Under the pieces are notes generated by a model. That model did no database searches. It was not told the DNA's origin and saw only the letters and a program-made list of their open reading frames with translations. From contig JAAONU010000002.1 of assembly GCA_012932295.1 (NCBI GenBank), forward strand, positions 19,747,770 through 19,811,769: 64,000 bases of DNA, read 5' to 3'. The stretch's first letter is position 1, and each line of letters begins with the position of its first letter. Shown piece after piece: positions 43,545-56,440 of this stretch. The position numbers and the translations under genes are program-made. The stretch is from Cyclina sinensis. Its lineage: Eukaryota > Mollusca > Bivalvia > Venerida > Veneridae.

Positions 43545-44585
43545 TTGGATTTTAAGTCTTTGAAGACAATGCCACGCATCTCAGAAAATGATCGCCTACG
43601 TGCCGTCGGTATGCTCCAAGCAGGCATTGCTCAAAATGCGGTTGCGCAGCGTTTTGGTGTTCACCGAAACACCATATCAGCACTTTGGCGACGATTTCAG
43701 CAACGTGGCAACGTCCGTGATCTACCACGTCCAGGGCGTCCACGTGTGACGTCAATCCGTCAAGACAATTATATCCGGCTTACACACCTACGGAATCGAT
43801 TTCAACCGGCCACATTAACAGCACGAACAATTCCTGGCTTGAGACCTATCAGTGGACGAACTGTTAGAAACCGATTAAGAGAGCACAGCATTACTCCACG
43901 ACGTCCTGCGATACGTCCTACTCTTCTCTTACGTCATCGACAACGTCGACGTCAGTGGTGCAGACAGTATCTAAGGCTTCCAAGAGCATATTGGAATAAT
44001 GTTCTGTTTACTGACGAGTCGCGGTTTCACTTAGAAAGTTCGGACGGACGAGTTCGTGTATACAGGCGTCGCGGAGAACGTTACTTGGATCCCTGTGTTT
44101 TTCAACGTCAACGTTTTGGTGGTGGTGGGTCGATAATGGTTTGGGGAGGTATCTCATCTCAAGGCAGGACCCAGCTTGTAATTGTCCGTGGCAATTTAAC
44201 GGGTGTTCTTTACAGAGATGAGATTGTCATACCCCACGTGCTGCCATTTCTTCAACGTCAAGGGCGTAACGTGACGTTTCAACAAGACAACGCTCGGCCA
44301 CATGTAGCACGTGTAGTTACCGGGTTTCTGGCTCAGCAAAACGTGAGTGTCTTACCCTGGCCCGCTGTTTCACCAGATCTTTCACCAATTGAGCACGTTT
44401 GGGATGAGATGAAGAGACGCCTCCGTCAAAGACGTAACCAACCTCTCACGCTGGACCAACTAGCGCAGACATTGGTCAACATCTGGAACACCATTCCACA
44501 GGCAGTTATCGCCAACTTAGTTGCCTCTATGCCTCGTCGCTGCCGTGCTTGCTTGAACGCCAATGGAGGCCACACACGATACTGA
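43545..44585 (+). CDS. Tc1 family transposase (DD34E), intact
   Basis: This enzyme excises and inserts the element by a cut-and-paste reaction at TA sites. The 346-residue frame is full length for Tc1 transposases. An N-terminal bipartite helix-turn-helix DNA-binding region covers about residues 12-120 (MLQAGIAQNAVAQRFGVHRN, then the minor-groove GRPR at 64-67, then SGRTVRNRLREHSI). The catalytic triad is visible: D157 in FTDESRFHL, D248 in QQDNARPH and E283 in SPIEHVWDE, with exactly 34 residues between the last two. The glycine-rich box FGGGGSIMVWGGIS and the C-terminal GGHTRY are also typical. Methionine 9 (MPRISENDRLRA) matches where most relatives start and may be the true start. No stop or frameshift is present, so the gene may be functional. 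Confidence 0.95.
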   Translation: MDFKSLKTMPRISENDRLRAVGMLQAGIAQNAVAQRFGVHRNTISALWRRFQQRGNVRDLPRPGRPRVTSIRQDNYIRLTHLRNRFQPATLTARTIPGLRPISGRTVRNRLREHSITPRRPAIRPTLLLRHRQRRRQWCRQYLRLPRAYWNNVLFTDESRFHLESSDGRVRVYRRRGERYLDPCVFQRQRFGGGGSIMVWGGISSQGRTQLVIVRGNLTGVLYRDEIVIPHVLPFLQRQGRNVTFQQDNARPHVARVVTGFLAQQNVSVLPWPAVSPDLSPIEHVWDEMKRRLRQRRNQPLTLDQLAQTLVNIWNTIPQAVIANLVASMPRRCRACLNANGGHTRY

Positions 44586-44783
44586 CCTTGTGAAATCAGA
44601 TTTCATACCTGTCAACTTCTGCGCCTTGTTACTGTAAAAATTGTTTTACATGATGAAGTGTTTGTATTGATTGTTAGAAATAAAACGTTGATTGGCTAAT
44701 TTGCAAAGTTTTATGTTACTATTCCTAATATTAAAAAAAATTCTATACCTTGAAGTATGCACAGTTATATTTTTCCGTTAGTA

Positions 44784-45659
44784 TATATTATGTTGCTTGG
44801 TCATTTTGTTTGATTTTTACATTTACTTATTTATTATTTACTTTATACATGTATCATTTATATATTATATTAACATAGCAGAAATCAAACTGGAGCTATC
44901 TGTGACGGTGATTTACCCCTATAACATGTCTTCGACCGTAACTCGAAATTCTAGGCTGAAAAATGCAAACATTTGGTCAAAATGTTGGTCACTGTTATGG
45001 AATTTGTACAGTGATATTATATGATGTATAACAAAGATATGTATAAAATTTCAACCTAATATAATAGCTTGAGTAGTTTCTAAAATCAAAGAACAGTTGC
45101 ACACAGAAGAGTATATCTCTATATATTATATATGTAAAAAAAAAAAACAAAGGGACATAATTCTGCCAAAAATGTTTGCAAAACACTGACAACATGTGCC
45201 AGGGATCTTGATGATGATGCTTCTGTAAAAGTTTAGTGAAAATCACTTGAGAAATATAGTAGGAGTTGAGCACAGAATAGTATTTTTCTGTTTAAAAAAA
45301 AACACAAAGTCCAATTATTCTGCCCAAAAATGTTTGAATCACAAAACACCGATAATATATGCTAGAACACTTGATGACAAAGCTTCTGTGAAAGTTTAGT
45401 GAAAATCACTTGAGAAATGTAGTAGGAGTTGAGAACAGAAGTGTATTTTTCTGTTTGTTTTTTTTTAAATCAAAGGGCCATAATTCCACCAAACAAAAAT
45501 GACTGAATCGCAAAACACCAACAATATACACCAGGACACTTGATGACAAAGCTTCTGTGAAAGTTTGGTCAAAATCCCTTGAGAAATGTAGGAGTTGCAT
45601 ACAGAGGAAATTGTTTACGCCTGCCCGCCCGTCCGCCCGCCAACATACCCCAATCTAAT
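44784..45659 (+). repeat. Family N repeat, three to four modules
   Basis: Modules of about 150 bp with AAAGGGCCATAATTCTGCC, CACTTGATGACAAAGCTTCT and AAAATCACTTGAGAAATGTA run from about 45000. A CCCGCCCGTCCGCCCGCC stretch near 45621 takes the place of the usual GGACGGAC run. No cap pair was clear. Confidence 0.6.
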
Positions 45660-46357
45660 AACCACAGTTTTTCTTCTGAAAACCTGGTTAATAAAATCAT
45701 ATGATTATCATGTATGTTTGCATTTAAGCAAATACCTTACCTGTTTAAGTAAGGCAATTATTCACAGTTAGCCAATGTGCAAAAAAACAATAAAGATAAA
45801 CCCCTTACAGCGAATCTACTGAGTAGTAAATAGAGTAAGAGTGATAGAACATAGTAGCAAATATGTACAGATAGCAAACTGACAGGTAAGGTAGCAAGAT
45901 GTCAAGTATCATACGAATAATTTTTTTAAGGTTTACAATTCCTTTTAAACTTTTTTTCAGCCCTCAGTGAAATTAACTATTTAAAAAAGTATGATATTTT
46001 ATGACAAAATATAGACATTATAAGACACTTTCACCATGATCTTTTCTTCAAAACTTCACAAGATTTATTGGGCCTATTTGGTAAAGAGAAACACATTATT
46101 TTGCCTTAGTCTGATCATTAAAACCACAGCAGTGTCATATGTCGTCATTCACAGTATAAAGTCCTAGTGACTGTGAACAAAAAACACAGTAACGGGAACT
46201 AATGAAATGTAATTACAAACATGGTACGTATTTACCCCACCCATTTCACGATGAGGGAATGACATCATTGTAAACTTAAAAATATATCTTAGGGGCTTCA
46301 AATTAGCTATTATTAATTTTATTCATACATTATTCTGAACAATCTGGCACATTATAA
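45660..46357. other. Non-modular intronic stretch, nothing recognised
   Basis: A+T-rich sequence without repeat modules, exon signatures or RNA genes that I can identify. Confidence 0.4.
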
Positions 46358-49280
46358 AACAAGAGCCACCACAAACGGGGGCCACACTCAACTTTTTCCT
46401 ATTTCCAAAGGCAAACACATCAGAGGAAGTACATTGTGGTGAAGGGTTTCAAATGAAACATCATTTGGAAATATAATTATACATAACAAAGTTATGGCCA
46501 ATTTCAGCAACATTCAGAAATTTGACCTTAAAGGTCAAGGTCAAGTTCAGTTTAACCTTCTTTGGAGGTATTGTCTTAAAGGTAGTTATGTCCAAGCATG
46601 AAGACACTACATCCTTTAACAACAAAGAGATAGCCAAGTTAAGTAATGTCAAGGTCATTTAAATGTCAAGGTAATGCTTGAATTGTTCAACACGTTTATT
46701 TTATTCTCAGTGTTGTTTTGTCCCTGTATATATCAAATCCGTCCATAAAAAAACAAAAGTTTGGCTATTTTAGCAAAATGCAATAATTCGGACTTGAATG
46801 TAAAGGTCATTTAAAGGTTAAGGTCAACTTTAAATAATTTAACATGTAGGTTTTGTCATGAGGGTTGTTTTGTCCAAGTATTAATAAAAACAACAAAAAA
46901 TTATGTTATGGCCAATATAAGCAAAATTCAATAATTTGACCTTGATGGTCAGGGTCATTTGAAGGTCAAGGTCACAGTTGTATGATTCAATGTGTCAGTT
47001 TTGTCATAAGTGTTGATTTGTCCCAATATAAATCAAATCAAACCATAAATTACAAAAATTTGTCTATTTTAAGCAAATTCAACAACTTGACCTTAAATGT
47101 CAAGGTCATCTAAAAGTCAAGGTCATACTTATAATAAATTAAAATGTCGGTTTTGTTGTTTTATCAAAGTATAAATAAAATCCATAAATAAACAACAGTT
47201 ATGACAATTTAAGCAAAATACAATAATGGGACCTTGACTGTCAAGGTCATTTTAGGGTAAAGGTCATACCTGAATTATTCAACAGGTAAGTTTTGTCAAA
47301 ATTGTTGTTTTGTCCAAGTATGAATCAAAACCAACCATAAATTACACAGTTATGACCAATCCTAGCAAAATTCAATAATTTGATCTTGCTAGTCAAGGTC
47401 ATTTTTTAGGTAAAGGTCAAACTTGAATCAAAATGTCAGATTTGTCAAAAGTATTGTTTTGTCCAAGTATAAATCAAATCCATCAATAAATAACAAAGTT
47501 ATGACAATTTAAGCAAAATTCAAATATCTGACCTTGACGGTCAAGGTCATTTTTAAAACTTGGTCACACTTGAGTTTTTCAACATGTCGGTTTTGTCACA
47601 AGTGTTGTTTTGTCCAAGTATGAATCAATTCCAACAATAAATGACAAAGTTATGGCAAATTGTAGCAAAATTCAATAATTTGATCTTGAAGGTCAAGGTC
47701 ATTTTAACATAAAGTTGATACATGAACGAATCATAATGTCGGATTTGTAATTGTTGTTGTTTTGTCCAAGCATGAGCAAATCCATAAATAAATACAAAAG
47801 TTATGACAATTTGAGCAAAATTCAATAATTTGACCTTGATGGTCATGGTCATTTTAAGGTTAAGGTCACAATTGAATAATTTATCATGCAGGATTTGTCA
47901 TGAGTGTTGTTTTTTTTCCAAGTATTATTAACATCAAACCACAAATAACAAAATTATGACCAGGTTTAGCAAATCTAATAATCTGACCGTGACTGTAAAG
48001 GTCATTTAAAGGTCAAGGTCATATCTGAAACAATCAAAATGTCGGATTTGTCATAAGTGTTGTTTTGTCCAAGTATGAATCAAATCAATAAATAAATGAG
48101 AAAGGTATGACAATTTAAGCAAAATTTAATCATCTGACCTTGACGGTCAAGGTTATTTTTAGGTTATGGTATTACCTGAGTTATTCAATATGTCGATTTT
48201 GTTATAGTTGTTGTTTTGTCCAAGTATGAATCAAAACTAACCATAAACAACAAAGTTATGACAATTTAAGCAAAATTTAATTATTTGACCTTGATGGTCA
48301 TGGTAATTTTAAGGTTAAGGTCAAACTTGAATAATTTATCTTGTCAGCTTTGTTATATGTGTTGTTTTGTCCAAGTCTGATTCAAATCCAACCATAAATA
48401 GCATAATTATGGCCAGTTTTAACAAAATTTAATGATTTGACCTTGACTGTCAAGATCATTTAAAGGTCAGGTCAGACTTGAAATAATCATAATGTCGAGT
48501 TTGTCATCAGTGTTGTTTAGTCCAAATATGAATCAAATCTATAAATAAATGAGAAAGTTATGACAATTTAAGCAAAATTCAATCATTTGACCTTGACAGT
48601 CAAGGTCATTTTAAGGTCATGGTCATATCTGAGTTATTGAGCATGTCGGTTTTGTCATAAGTGTTGTTTTGTCCAAGTATAAATCAAATCCAACAATAAA
48701 TACAAAATTTATGGACAATTTTAGCAAAATTTAATAATTTGACCTTCTAGGTGAAGGTCATTTATGAGTCAAGGTCAAGCTGAGTCTGGTTCACTTGAAG
48801 ATCTTGTCCAAAGGGTTGTTGTGTCCAAGTATGAAGACAATCCACCTATTAATAAATAAGTTATGAGAAATTTTAGCAAAAATTAAAAATTTGACCTTGA
48901 AAGTGAAGGTCATTTATGAGTCAAGGTCAAGTGTTGTCCGGTCTACTTGAAGATCATGTCCAAAGGGTTGTTGTGCCAAAGCATGAAGAGAATCCACCTA
49001 TTAATAATAAAGTTATGGCCAATTTTAGCAAAATTCAGTATTTTGACCTTGAATTTGAAGGTCATTTAAGAGTCAAAGTCAAGTTTAGTCTGGTCATCTT
49101 GAAGGTCTTGTCAAAACGGTTGTTGTGTCCAAGTATGAAGATAATCCATCAAGGAATAAAAACAATTATGATCAATGTTAAAGTCTTCGGACGGGAACGG
49201 CAACAGCCACGGCAACGGCAACGACACCATGACTATAGCAACAACTCGATTTTTTTTTCAAAAAAAGTCAAACTAAAAAG
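46358..49280 (+). repeat. Family B element, full length, period about 151 bp
   Basis: It starts AACAAGAGCCACCACAAACG and ends CTCGATTTTTTTTTCAAAAA followed by AGTCAAACTAAAAAG. The landmark GTCCAAGTATGAATCAAATC recurs at 149-153 bp steps from about 47312 to 48823. Almost every module contains TTGACCTTGA...TCAAGGTCA, that is, oppositely oriented AGGTCA half-sites. The last modules switch to a subtype with AAAGGGTTGTTGTGTCCAAG. Confidence 0.8.
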
Positions 49281-49720
49281 GTTTACCATGTAGTTTTGGA
49301 AAAAAAATAATAACTTAAATCACTGATACCCAATTTTCATTTGTCACCATGATTAAGGGTTGAAATATATGTAAAATAGTAAATTCTATTTTATTCCAAT
49401 AAAAACTAATATTTCAAAACTAGAATAAAAGCAAAGAGCCAAAAAACAGATTTAAAAAATTGGCTCCAGTGGGGTTTGAACCCATGTATTTCAGTGAAAA
49501 TGTCTCAATCCTTCACAATGCAACTGAACTGAGTACTCTTCAGTGTGGAGGTGCAGCATTATAGACTTTATACCTTAGTTACTTATTGAATAATCACCTT
49601 GTATTTCCTGGGTCCCAAGTGTCACATCATGCAGCAGTTACTTCCTTCAATAAAGGGGAGATTACTTTGTAGGACAAGTTCAAACACTCTTTATTAATAA
49701 AAGGGATGAAATGTTAAACA
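49281..49720 (-). repeat. Spacer containing a tRNA-derived SINE-like remnant
   Basis: On the minus strand, GTACTCAGTTCAGTTGCATT (A-box-like, about 49517-49536) is followed by CATGGGTTCAAACCCCAC (B-box-like, about 49470-49486) at tRNA-like spacing. Beyond it lies an A/T-rich tail. The flanks hold nothing recognised. Confidence 0.45.
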
Positions 49721-52700
49721 AATGGGCTATAATGGTACTGGGTCACTCACCTGAGTATTATGGCTGCTGGTTCTGCTGTCAGAAGCAAAATAACAGCGGA
49801 ATAATTTGAACAAACTTGGTAGAAGACCTCTAGCTGATGCTCCATTAAACATATCTTAGTTCTAGGCCTTGTGGTTTCAGACAAGAAGATTTTTGAGGTT
49901 TTCCCTATATATATGCCTTTATAAAATCAACTGACCCCCGGGACAGGGCCAATTTTGACCCCAGGGGTATAATTTGAACAAACTTAGTAGAGCTCCACTA
50001 GACAATGCTACACACCAAATCTTACGGCTCAGGGCCCTAGGGCCGGGCAATTAATGACCATAGGGGCTAAATTTGAACAATCGTGGTAGGGAATCTCTAG
50101 CTGAAGTTCCATGCAAAAAATCTTAGCGCTTGACTTTGTGGTTTCAGACTAGAAGTCTTTTGAGGTTTTCTCTGTATAAGTCTATGTAAAATCAAGTTAC
50201 CCCCAGGGTAGAGCTAATTTTGACCAAAGGGGTATGATTTGAACAAACTTGGTAGAGGACCTCTAGCTAATGCTCCACACAAAAAATATAAGTTCTAGGC
50301 CTTGTGGTTTGGCACAAGAAGATTTTTTTAAGGTTTTCCTAATATAAGCCTATGTAAAATTAATTGATCCCCGGGGAAGGGCCAATTTAGTCCCAAAGGG
50401 CATAATTTGAACAAACTAGGTAGAGGACCTCAAGCTGCTGGACCATTAAAAATATGTAAGTTCTGGGCCTTGTAGTTTCAGACAAGAAGCTTTTTTTACG
50501 GTTTTCCCTATATAAGCCTATGTAAAATTAATTGATCCCCGGGAAAGGGCCAATTTTGACCCAGGGGCATATTTTAAACAAACCTGTTAAAAGACCTGTG
50601 GCTTGTGCTCAGTGCAAAATATTTATGCTCTAGGCCTTGTGGTTTCAGACAAGAAGATTTTTAAACAAGAGGGCCATGATGTGGGGACTTTTTTGACCCA
50701 GGGGGTATGATTTGAACAAACTTGGAAAAGGTACAGAGACAATGCTGTACACCAATTATCTAAACTCTAGGCCTTGTGGTATCTGAAAAGAAGATTTTTA
50801 AAGTTTTTCCTGTAAAACATGTGACCACTGGGTGGGACTACTTTTGACCCAGGGGCCATGATTTGAACAAACTTGGTAGAGGTCCTTTAGACAATGCTAC
50901 ATACAAAATATCTAAGCTCTATGCCTTTTGGTTTCTGATGTGAAGATTTTTAAAACTTTTTCCTAAATAACTCTATGTAAACAAGTGATCCTCGGGGCTG
51001 GGCTAATTTTGACCCAATGGCTATGATTTGAACAAACTTAGTAGAGGTCCATAAGACAATGCTACACACCAAATATCTAAACTCTAGGCCTTGGGATTTC
51101 TGACAAGAAGATTTTTAAAGTTCTTACTATACAAGAGGGCCATGATGGCCCTAAATCACTCACCTGAGTCTCATTGCTCATGTTATAAGTATCGTTATTG
51201 GTTGTAATGGGTGCCTGTTGTTTGCAACATAAAGTTTGCAAAAAGTGAAAAAGTTTGCAAGAAGTTTGAAGACTCTGGATGTAATGGTACTCAAATTTTT
51301 GAGCAGAAATAGTTTTACTCAACAGGTCCAAGTGAACTTGACCTTTGACCTACAGGTCCCAAAAACAATAGGTTTCTTCTAAAATAATTACCCTTTGAAG
51401 TTTGAAGGTCTTGGGTGTAATCGTACTCCAGTTACTGAGCAGAAATAAATTTCACTCTTCAGGTCCCTGTGACCTTGACTTTTGACCTACTGATCACAAA
51501 AATAATAGGGTTCTTTTACTGAGTAAAGACAATCATCCTATGTGGTTTGAAGGCTCTGGGTAAAATTGTACTTCAGTTACTGAGCAGAAACAGTTTTCAC
51601 TCTAGAGGTCCCTGTGAACTTAACCTTTGACCTATGGACCCTAAAAACAATAGGGTTCTTCTAATACAATTATCCTATAAAGTTTGAAGGCTCTGGGTGT
51701 AACGATACAACAGTTACTCTCCAGAAATACTTTTCACTCTACAGGTCCCTGTGACCATGACCTTTGATATACTAGCCCCAAAAACAATATTGTTCTTCTA
51801 TTTAGTAAAGGCAATCATGAAGTTTGAAGGTTTGGTTGAAATGGTACTCCTGTTATTGAGTGGAAACGGTTTTCACTCTAGAGGTCCCTCTGACCTTGAC
51901 CTTTGAACTACTGACCCCAAAAACAAAAGGTTTTTTTTTTCTACTCAATAAGGGCAATAACCCTGTGAAATTTGAAGCCTTTGGGTCAACTGGTACTCAA
52001 GATATTGAAAGGAAACTAAGTGTGACAGACAGACAGACAATAAGTCCATGTGTAAAATCAAATGATCCCCCCTCCCCTGCCCACCTCCCAGGGTGGGGTC
52101 AGTTTTGACCCCAGGGTCATGATTTGATCAAACCTGGTAAAGGTCCACTAGATAATGCCACACACCTAATATCTAAACTCTAGGACTTGTGGTTTCTGAT
52201 AAGAAGATTTTTTAAAGTGTTTCCTATATAACTCTATGTAAAACATGTGACCCCTGGGGCGGGGCCTTTTTTGACCAAGGGGCTTTGATTTAATCAAACT
52301 TGGTAGAGGTCTAATAGACAATGCTGTATACCAAATATCTAAACTTTAAGCCTTGTGGTATCTGTAATGAAGATTTTTAAAGTTTTTCCTATATAACTCT
52401 ATGTATTGATTTGAACAAACCTGGTAAATTGGACAATGCTGCACACCAAATATCTAAACTATAGCTAGGACTTGTGGTAGGTCTTGTGACCCAGGGGCCT
52501 TGCTTTGAACAAACATGGTAGAGGGCCTCTACACAATGCTACATACAAAATATCTAAACTCTATGCCTTTTGGTTTCTGATGTGAAGATTTTTAAAACAT
52601 TTTCCTATGTAAACAAGTGACCCCCGGGGCAGGGCTTATTTTGACCTAGTGGCTATGATTTGAACAAACTTAGTAGAAGTCCACTGGAAAATGCTGCACA

Positions 52701-53180
52701 CCGAATATCTAAACTCTAGGCATTGTGGTTTCTGGCAAGAAGATTTTTAAGTTTTCCCTATATAACTCTATGTAAAATCAACTGACCCCTGGGGTCAGTT
52801 TTGACCCCACAGTCATAATTTGAACAAACTTGGTAGAAGTCCACATGATTATGCTTCATAACAAATATCTAAGCTCCAGGCTTTCAGGTTTCGGAGAAGA
52901 AGATTTTTAAAGATCCAACTTTAAAAATCTATTTTTAGCTCCAGTGAACCAGAAATGCAATGGACCAGAACCATTTGAACAATCTTGGTAGAAATTCATG
53001 TAAAAAACATCCCAGGCAAGTTTTATTAAATTTGGCCCATTGGTTTCAGAGAAGATGTCGTTTGAATGAAAAGTTGACGACGTGACGACGGATGGACAGA
53101 CGGACGACCGACCAATGGACGACGGACAAAGACCGATCAGCAAAGCTCACCCTGAGCACTTTGTACTCAGGTGAGCTTAA
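49721..53180 (+). repeat. Mosaic of family A elements, including an A/G composite
   Basis: A decayed cap (GGGCTATAATGGTACTGGGT) lies at about 49722. Further ACAAGAGGGCCATGATG caps lie at 50664 and 51132. The stretch 51132-52040 has the CCTGTGACCTTGACTTTTGA module type shared with 12058-12970 and ends ACAGACAGACAGACAATAAG. A modules resume and close with GACGACGGATGGACAGACGG and the hairpin tail TGTACTCAGGTGAGCTTAAA at about 53179. Confidence 0.7.
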
Positions 53181-53952
53181 AACTTTCCCTATATAAACCT
53201 TTGTAAATTTAAGTGACCCCCGGGGTAAGGCTATAAATGACCGAAGAGGCATTATTTGAATAATCTCAGTAAAGGACCTCCAGATGATGCTCAATGCAAA
53301 CAAGAAATGTTTGTAAAACATACATGCCCCCAAGCAGCACCTAATTGCTTGTGGTTGGGCCAAACGTTCTCTAGTTATTGATCAGAAACCTTTTTAAGGA
53401 TCAAGGTCCCTGCCTTTGACCTAATGACCTCAAAATCAATAGGGGTCATCTACTGGTGATGCCCAACCAGCCTACCAAGTTGGTGAACCTAGGTCAAGGC
53501 GTTCTCTAATTATTGATCGGAAACCGTTTTTAGGATGAAGGTCCATGTGACCTTGACCTTTGACCTAATGACCTCAAAATCAATAGGGGTCATCTACTGA
53601 TGATGACCAACCAGCCTACCAAGTTTGGTGAACTTAGGTCAAAGCATTCTCTAGTTATTGATCGGAAAAACGAAGTGTCTACCGACGGACAGATCAACAT
53701 TTGCAAAACTATATGTCCCCTCATCTTCGATGGTGGGGGGGGGGGGGCATAAAAATTTTAGGTCTAAAATTAACAGTTTCTGACAAGAAAATCTTTAAAG
53801 ATTAAATATTTTGAACAAATAGGACCCCCGGGATAGGGTCAATTTTGACCCCGGGGGCATATTTTGAAAAAACTTGGTAGAGAACCTCTAGCTGATGCTC
53901 TATGCAAAATGTCTAAGTTCTAGGTATTGTGGTTTCAGATAAGGAGATTTTT
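53181..53952 (+). repeat. Family A fragment with a nested short family F element
   Basis: A sequence up to CTCAATGCAAA is interrupted at 53298 by AACAAGAAATGTTTGTAAAA (F), with ATGCCCCC at its start and GGGGGCAT at its end near 53750. A sequence resumes with TTTTAGGTCTAAAATTAACA. The inserted F has only three modules, against about ten in the copy at 6268. Confidence 0.72.
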
Positions 53953-54520
53953 AAACTAGAGCTACCACTAAATGTGATTAATAGCACACATCCTCACCCC
54001 CCCCCCCCCCCCCCCCCCCCACACACACACAACCAAGACTGCTTTGGAACTGAGGAAGTTATTAGTAACAGAACTGTAAAAGAATTGAAATAGAGTTATG
54101 CTTGTGGTCAATTAAAGATAGTTGTGGTTCTTGTAGAATGCATTTCCTTTCACTGTGGTTGACCATTGTATGAAGTTGCATTGAACTCCAACCATTACTT
54201 TTCAAGTTATGCTCTGGACAAGAAAAACCAACAAAGGGCAATATCTGTGCAAATAGTGAAGATGAAGTTACAATTCTTGAACACTGCACTTCCTCTCATT
54301 GTGATTGACCATTGTATGAAGCTGCATTTAATTCACACTATTACTTTTCAAGTTAAGCTCCAGACAAGGAAAACAAACAAAGGACAATATCTGTGCAAAT
54401 AGTGAAGATGAAGATATGATTCTTGAACACTGCACTTCCTCTCATTGTGCAAGATCATTGTATGAAGCTGCATTGAATTTTAACCATTAGTTTTCAAGTA
54501 ATACTCTGTACAAGGAAGTT
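53953..54520 (+). repeat. Family D2 fragment with a long C run
   Basis: AACTAGAGCTACCACTAAAT begins the element. In place of the usual cap an almost pure C run of 20-plus bases at about 53997-54020 is followed by an ACACAC stretch. Three modules with GACCATTGTATGAAGTTGCA follow, and the 3' cap is missing. Confidence 0.68.
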
Positions 54521-54917
54521 GCAACATCGAAACATCCTTTCTGACAAATGTCCAGGTTATTTGGTCTGAAAATGTTAACTCAAATGTGTTAACAAGGTTT
54601 TTCCATATTTGGGCTCTGTGACCTAGTTTTTGAACCCAGATGACCCATATTCTAAGTTCAGCTAAAAATCAGTAAAACAACCTTTCTGACAAATTTCCAG
54701 GATATTTGGACTGAAAAAGTAGCCTCTTGAGTGTTAACAAGGTTTTTCTATCTTTGGGCCATGTGACCTAGTTTTTCATCCGAGATAACCCATGTTCGAA
54801 CTCGTTCGAACTAAGTTTCATGACAATTGAGGCAAAAGTGTCACCACTAGAGTGTTAACAAACTAAGTGTTGATGTCTGACGGACTACAGACAATGGCTC
54901 AGGTGAGCAAAAAAATG
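54521..54917 (+). repeat. Family I fragment
   Basis: GGGCTCTGTGACCTAGTTTT and AACCTTTCTGACAAATTTCC modules, ending GGCTCAGGTGAGCAAAAAAA. The 5' cap is absent. Confidence 0.68.
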
Positions 54918-56440
54918 CCCCTATATAAGCCTATGTAAAACCAAGTTATCCCTGGAGCAAGGCTATTAATGACCCAAGGGGCATTATTTGAATAGGCTTA
55001 GTAGAGGACCTCTTAGGTCTAAAGTTTACGAATTCTCACAAGAAGATTTTAAAAGATTAAATATTTTGCACAAACAGGACCCCCAGGGTGGAGCCTATTT
55101 TGACCCAATGGGCATAATTTGAACAAATTTGGTAGAGAACCTCTAGGTGATGCTCTATGCAAAATGTCTCATTTCTAGCTCTTATGGTTTCAAACAAGAA
55201 GATTTTTTAAGTCTTCCCTATATAATACTGTAAAATAAAGTGACCCAGGGGCTGGACCATTAAAGACCCCAGGGGCATAATTAGAACAATCTTGGCAGAG
55301 GACCTTGAGCTGATGCTCAATGTAATAAATCTTACACCTTGGCTTTGTGGTTTCAGACGTTTTCCCTATATAAGTCTATTGAAACCAAGTGACCCCTGGG
55401 GCCAATTTTGACCCAAGGGGCAAAATTTTAACAACCTTGGTAGAGGAGCTGTTGCTGCATTAAAAAAATCTAAGTTCAAGGCCTTGTGGTTTCAGACGAG
55501 AAGATTTTTAAGGTTTTCCTATTTAAGCCTTTGTAAAATCAATTGACCCCCAGGGCAGGGAAAGTTTTGACCCATGAGACATAATTTGAACAGACTTGGT
55601 AGAAGTCTACTTGACAATGCAACATGCGAAATATCTAAGCTCTAGGGCACACGGCTTCAGCCAAGAAAATTTTTCTTTCCATTTAAGCCTATGTAAAATC
55701 AAGTGACCCTGGGGCAGAGCTATTGATAACCCTAGGGAAATAACTTAAATAGTCTTGGTAGAAGTCCTCTAGATGATGCTCCAAGCAAATATCTAAGGTC
55801 TAAAGTCTACAGTTTCCCACAAAGATTTTCGAAGATAAAATATTTTGCAAAAAATGGGACCCTGGGTCAGGGCCAATTTTTCCCCCACAGGGACTGAATT
55901 TTAAGAAAAGGACCAAATGATCCTGGGTCATTCACCTGGAAATGGGCTATAAAACAACTGTGTTAATGTAAGGGGGTGGTTGGGGGCCTGTGATGGCCTT
56001 ATATCGCTCATCTGGTTAACCATTGAAACATATAACAATACAAACAATGTCAGCAAGTGTCATAGAAGTAGAAAACTTAGAAAACTTCCCTATATAAGCC
56101 TGTGTTAAAATCAATTCACCCCTGGGGCAGAGCCAATTTTGACCACAGGTGTATAGTTTGAATAAACTTGGTAGAGTTCACTAGCTACATACCAAAACTT
56201 AAGGCTTCTTGTTGTTTCAGACAAGAAGATTTCAAAGTTTTTTCTTCTGTGCCCAAAAATATCCCTGGCATGTTTCATCATAGTTGGCTTAGCGCCGTGT
56301 TAACGGTATAGAGAAGAAGTCGTTCAAGTCAAATTGCTGATGACGCAAAACTCACACTGCATGACTCATGTCAACATACACTGGACAATTAATGATCACA
56401 AAAGCTCACCCTTCAGCACTTTGTGCTTTGGTGAGTTAAA
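54918..56440 (+). repeat. Diverged family A modules
   Basis: A run of weakly conserved A modules ends in the tail TTTGTGCTTTGGTGAGTTAA at about 56438. A partial cap-like GATGGCCTTATATCGCTCAT at 55991 marks a second element. A T-to-G-rich patch, GGGGGTGGTTGGGGGCCTG, lies at about 55972. Confidence 0.6.

Larger units (their letters stand above)
43274..44781 (+). mobile_element. Complete Tc1-like DNA transposon
   Basis: The 24 bp terminal inverted repeats differ at one base: CTGACGGAAAAATATAACTG at the left and CTAACGGAAAAATATAACTG (reverse-complemented) at the right, each ending TGCA. The element is flanked by TA on both sides (43272-43273 and 44782-44783), the Tc1/mariner target. At 1508 bp it is the normal Tc1 size, with one uninterrupted transposase frame and an AATAAA signal at 44679. 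The interior is clearly richer in G+C than the surroundings, consistent with a recent arrival. Confidence 0.92.

Noticed and set aside
43552..43755. Minus-strand frame inside the Tc1 element
   Set aside because: It is a shadow of the transposase coding sequence.
53997..54020. Long C run as a biological feature
   Set aside because: Homopolymer length is unreliable in assemblies. The run replaces the normal D2 cap and is probably slippage or an assembly effect.
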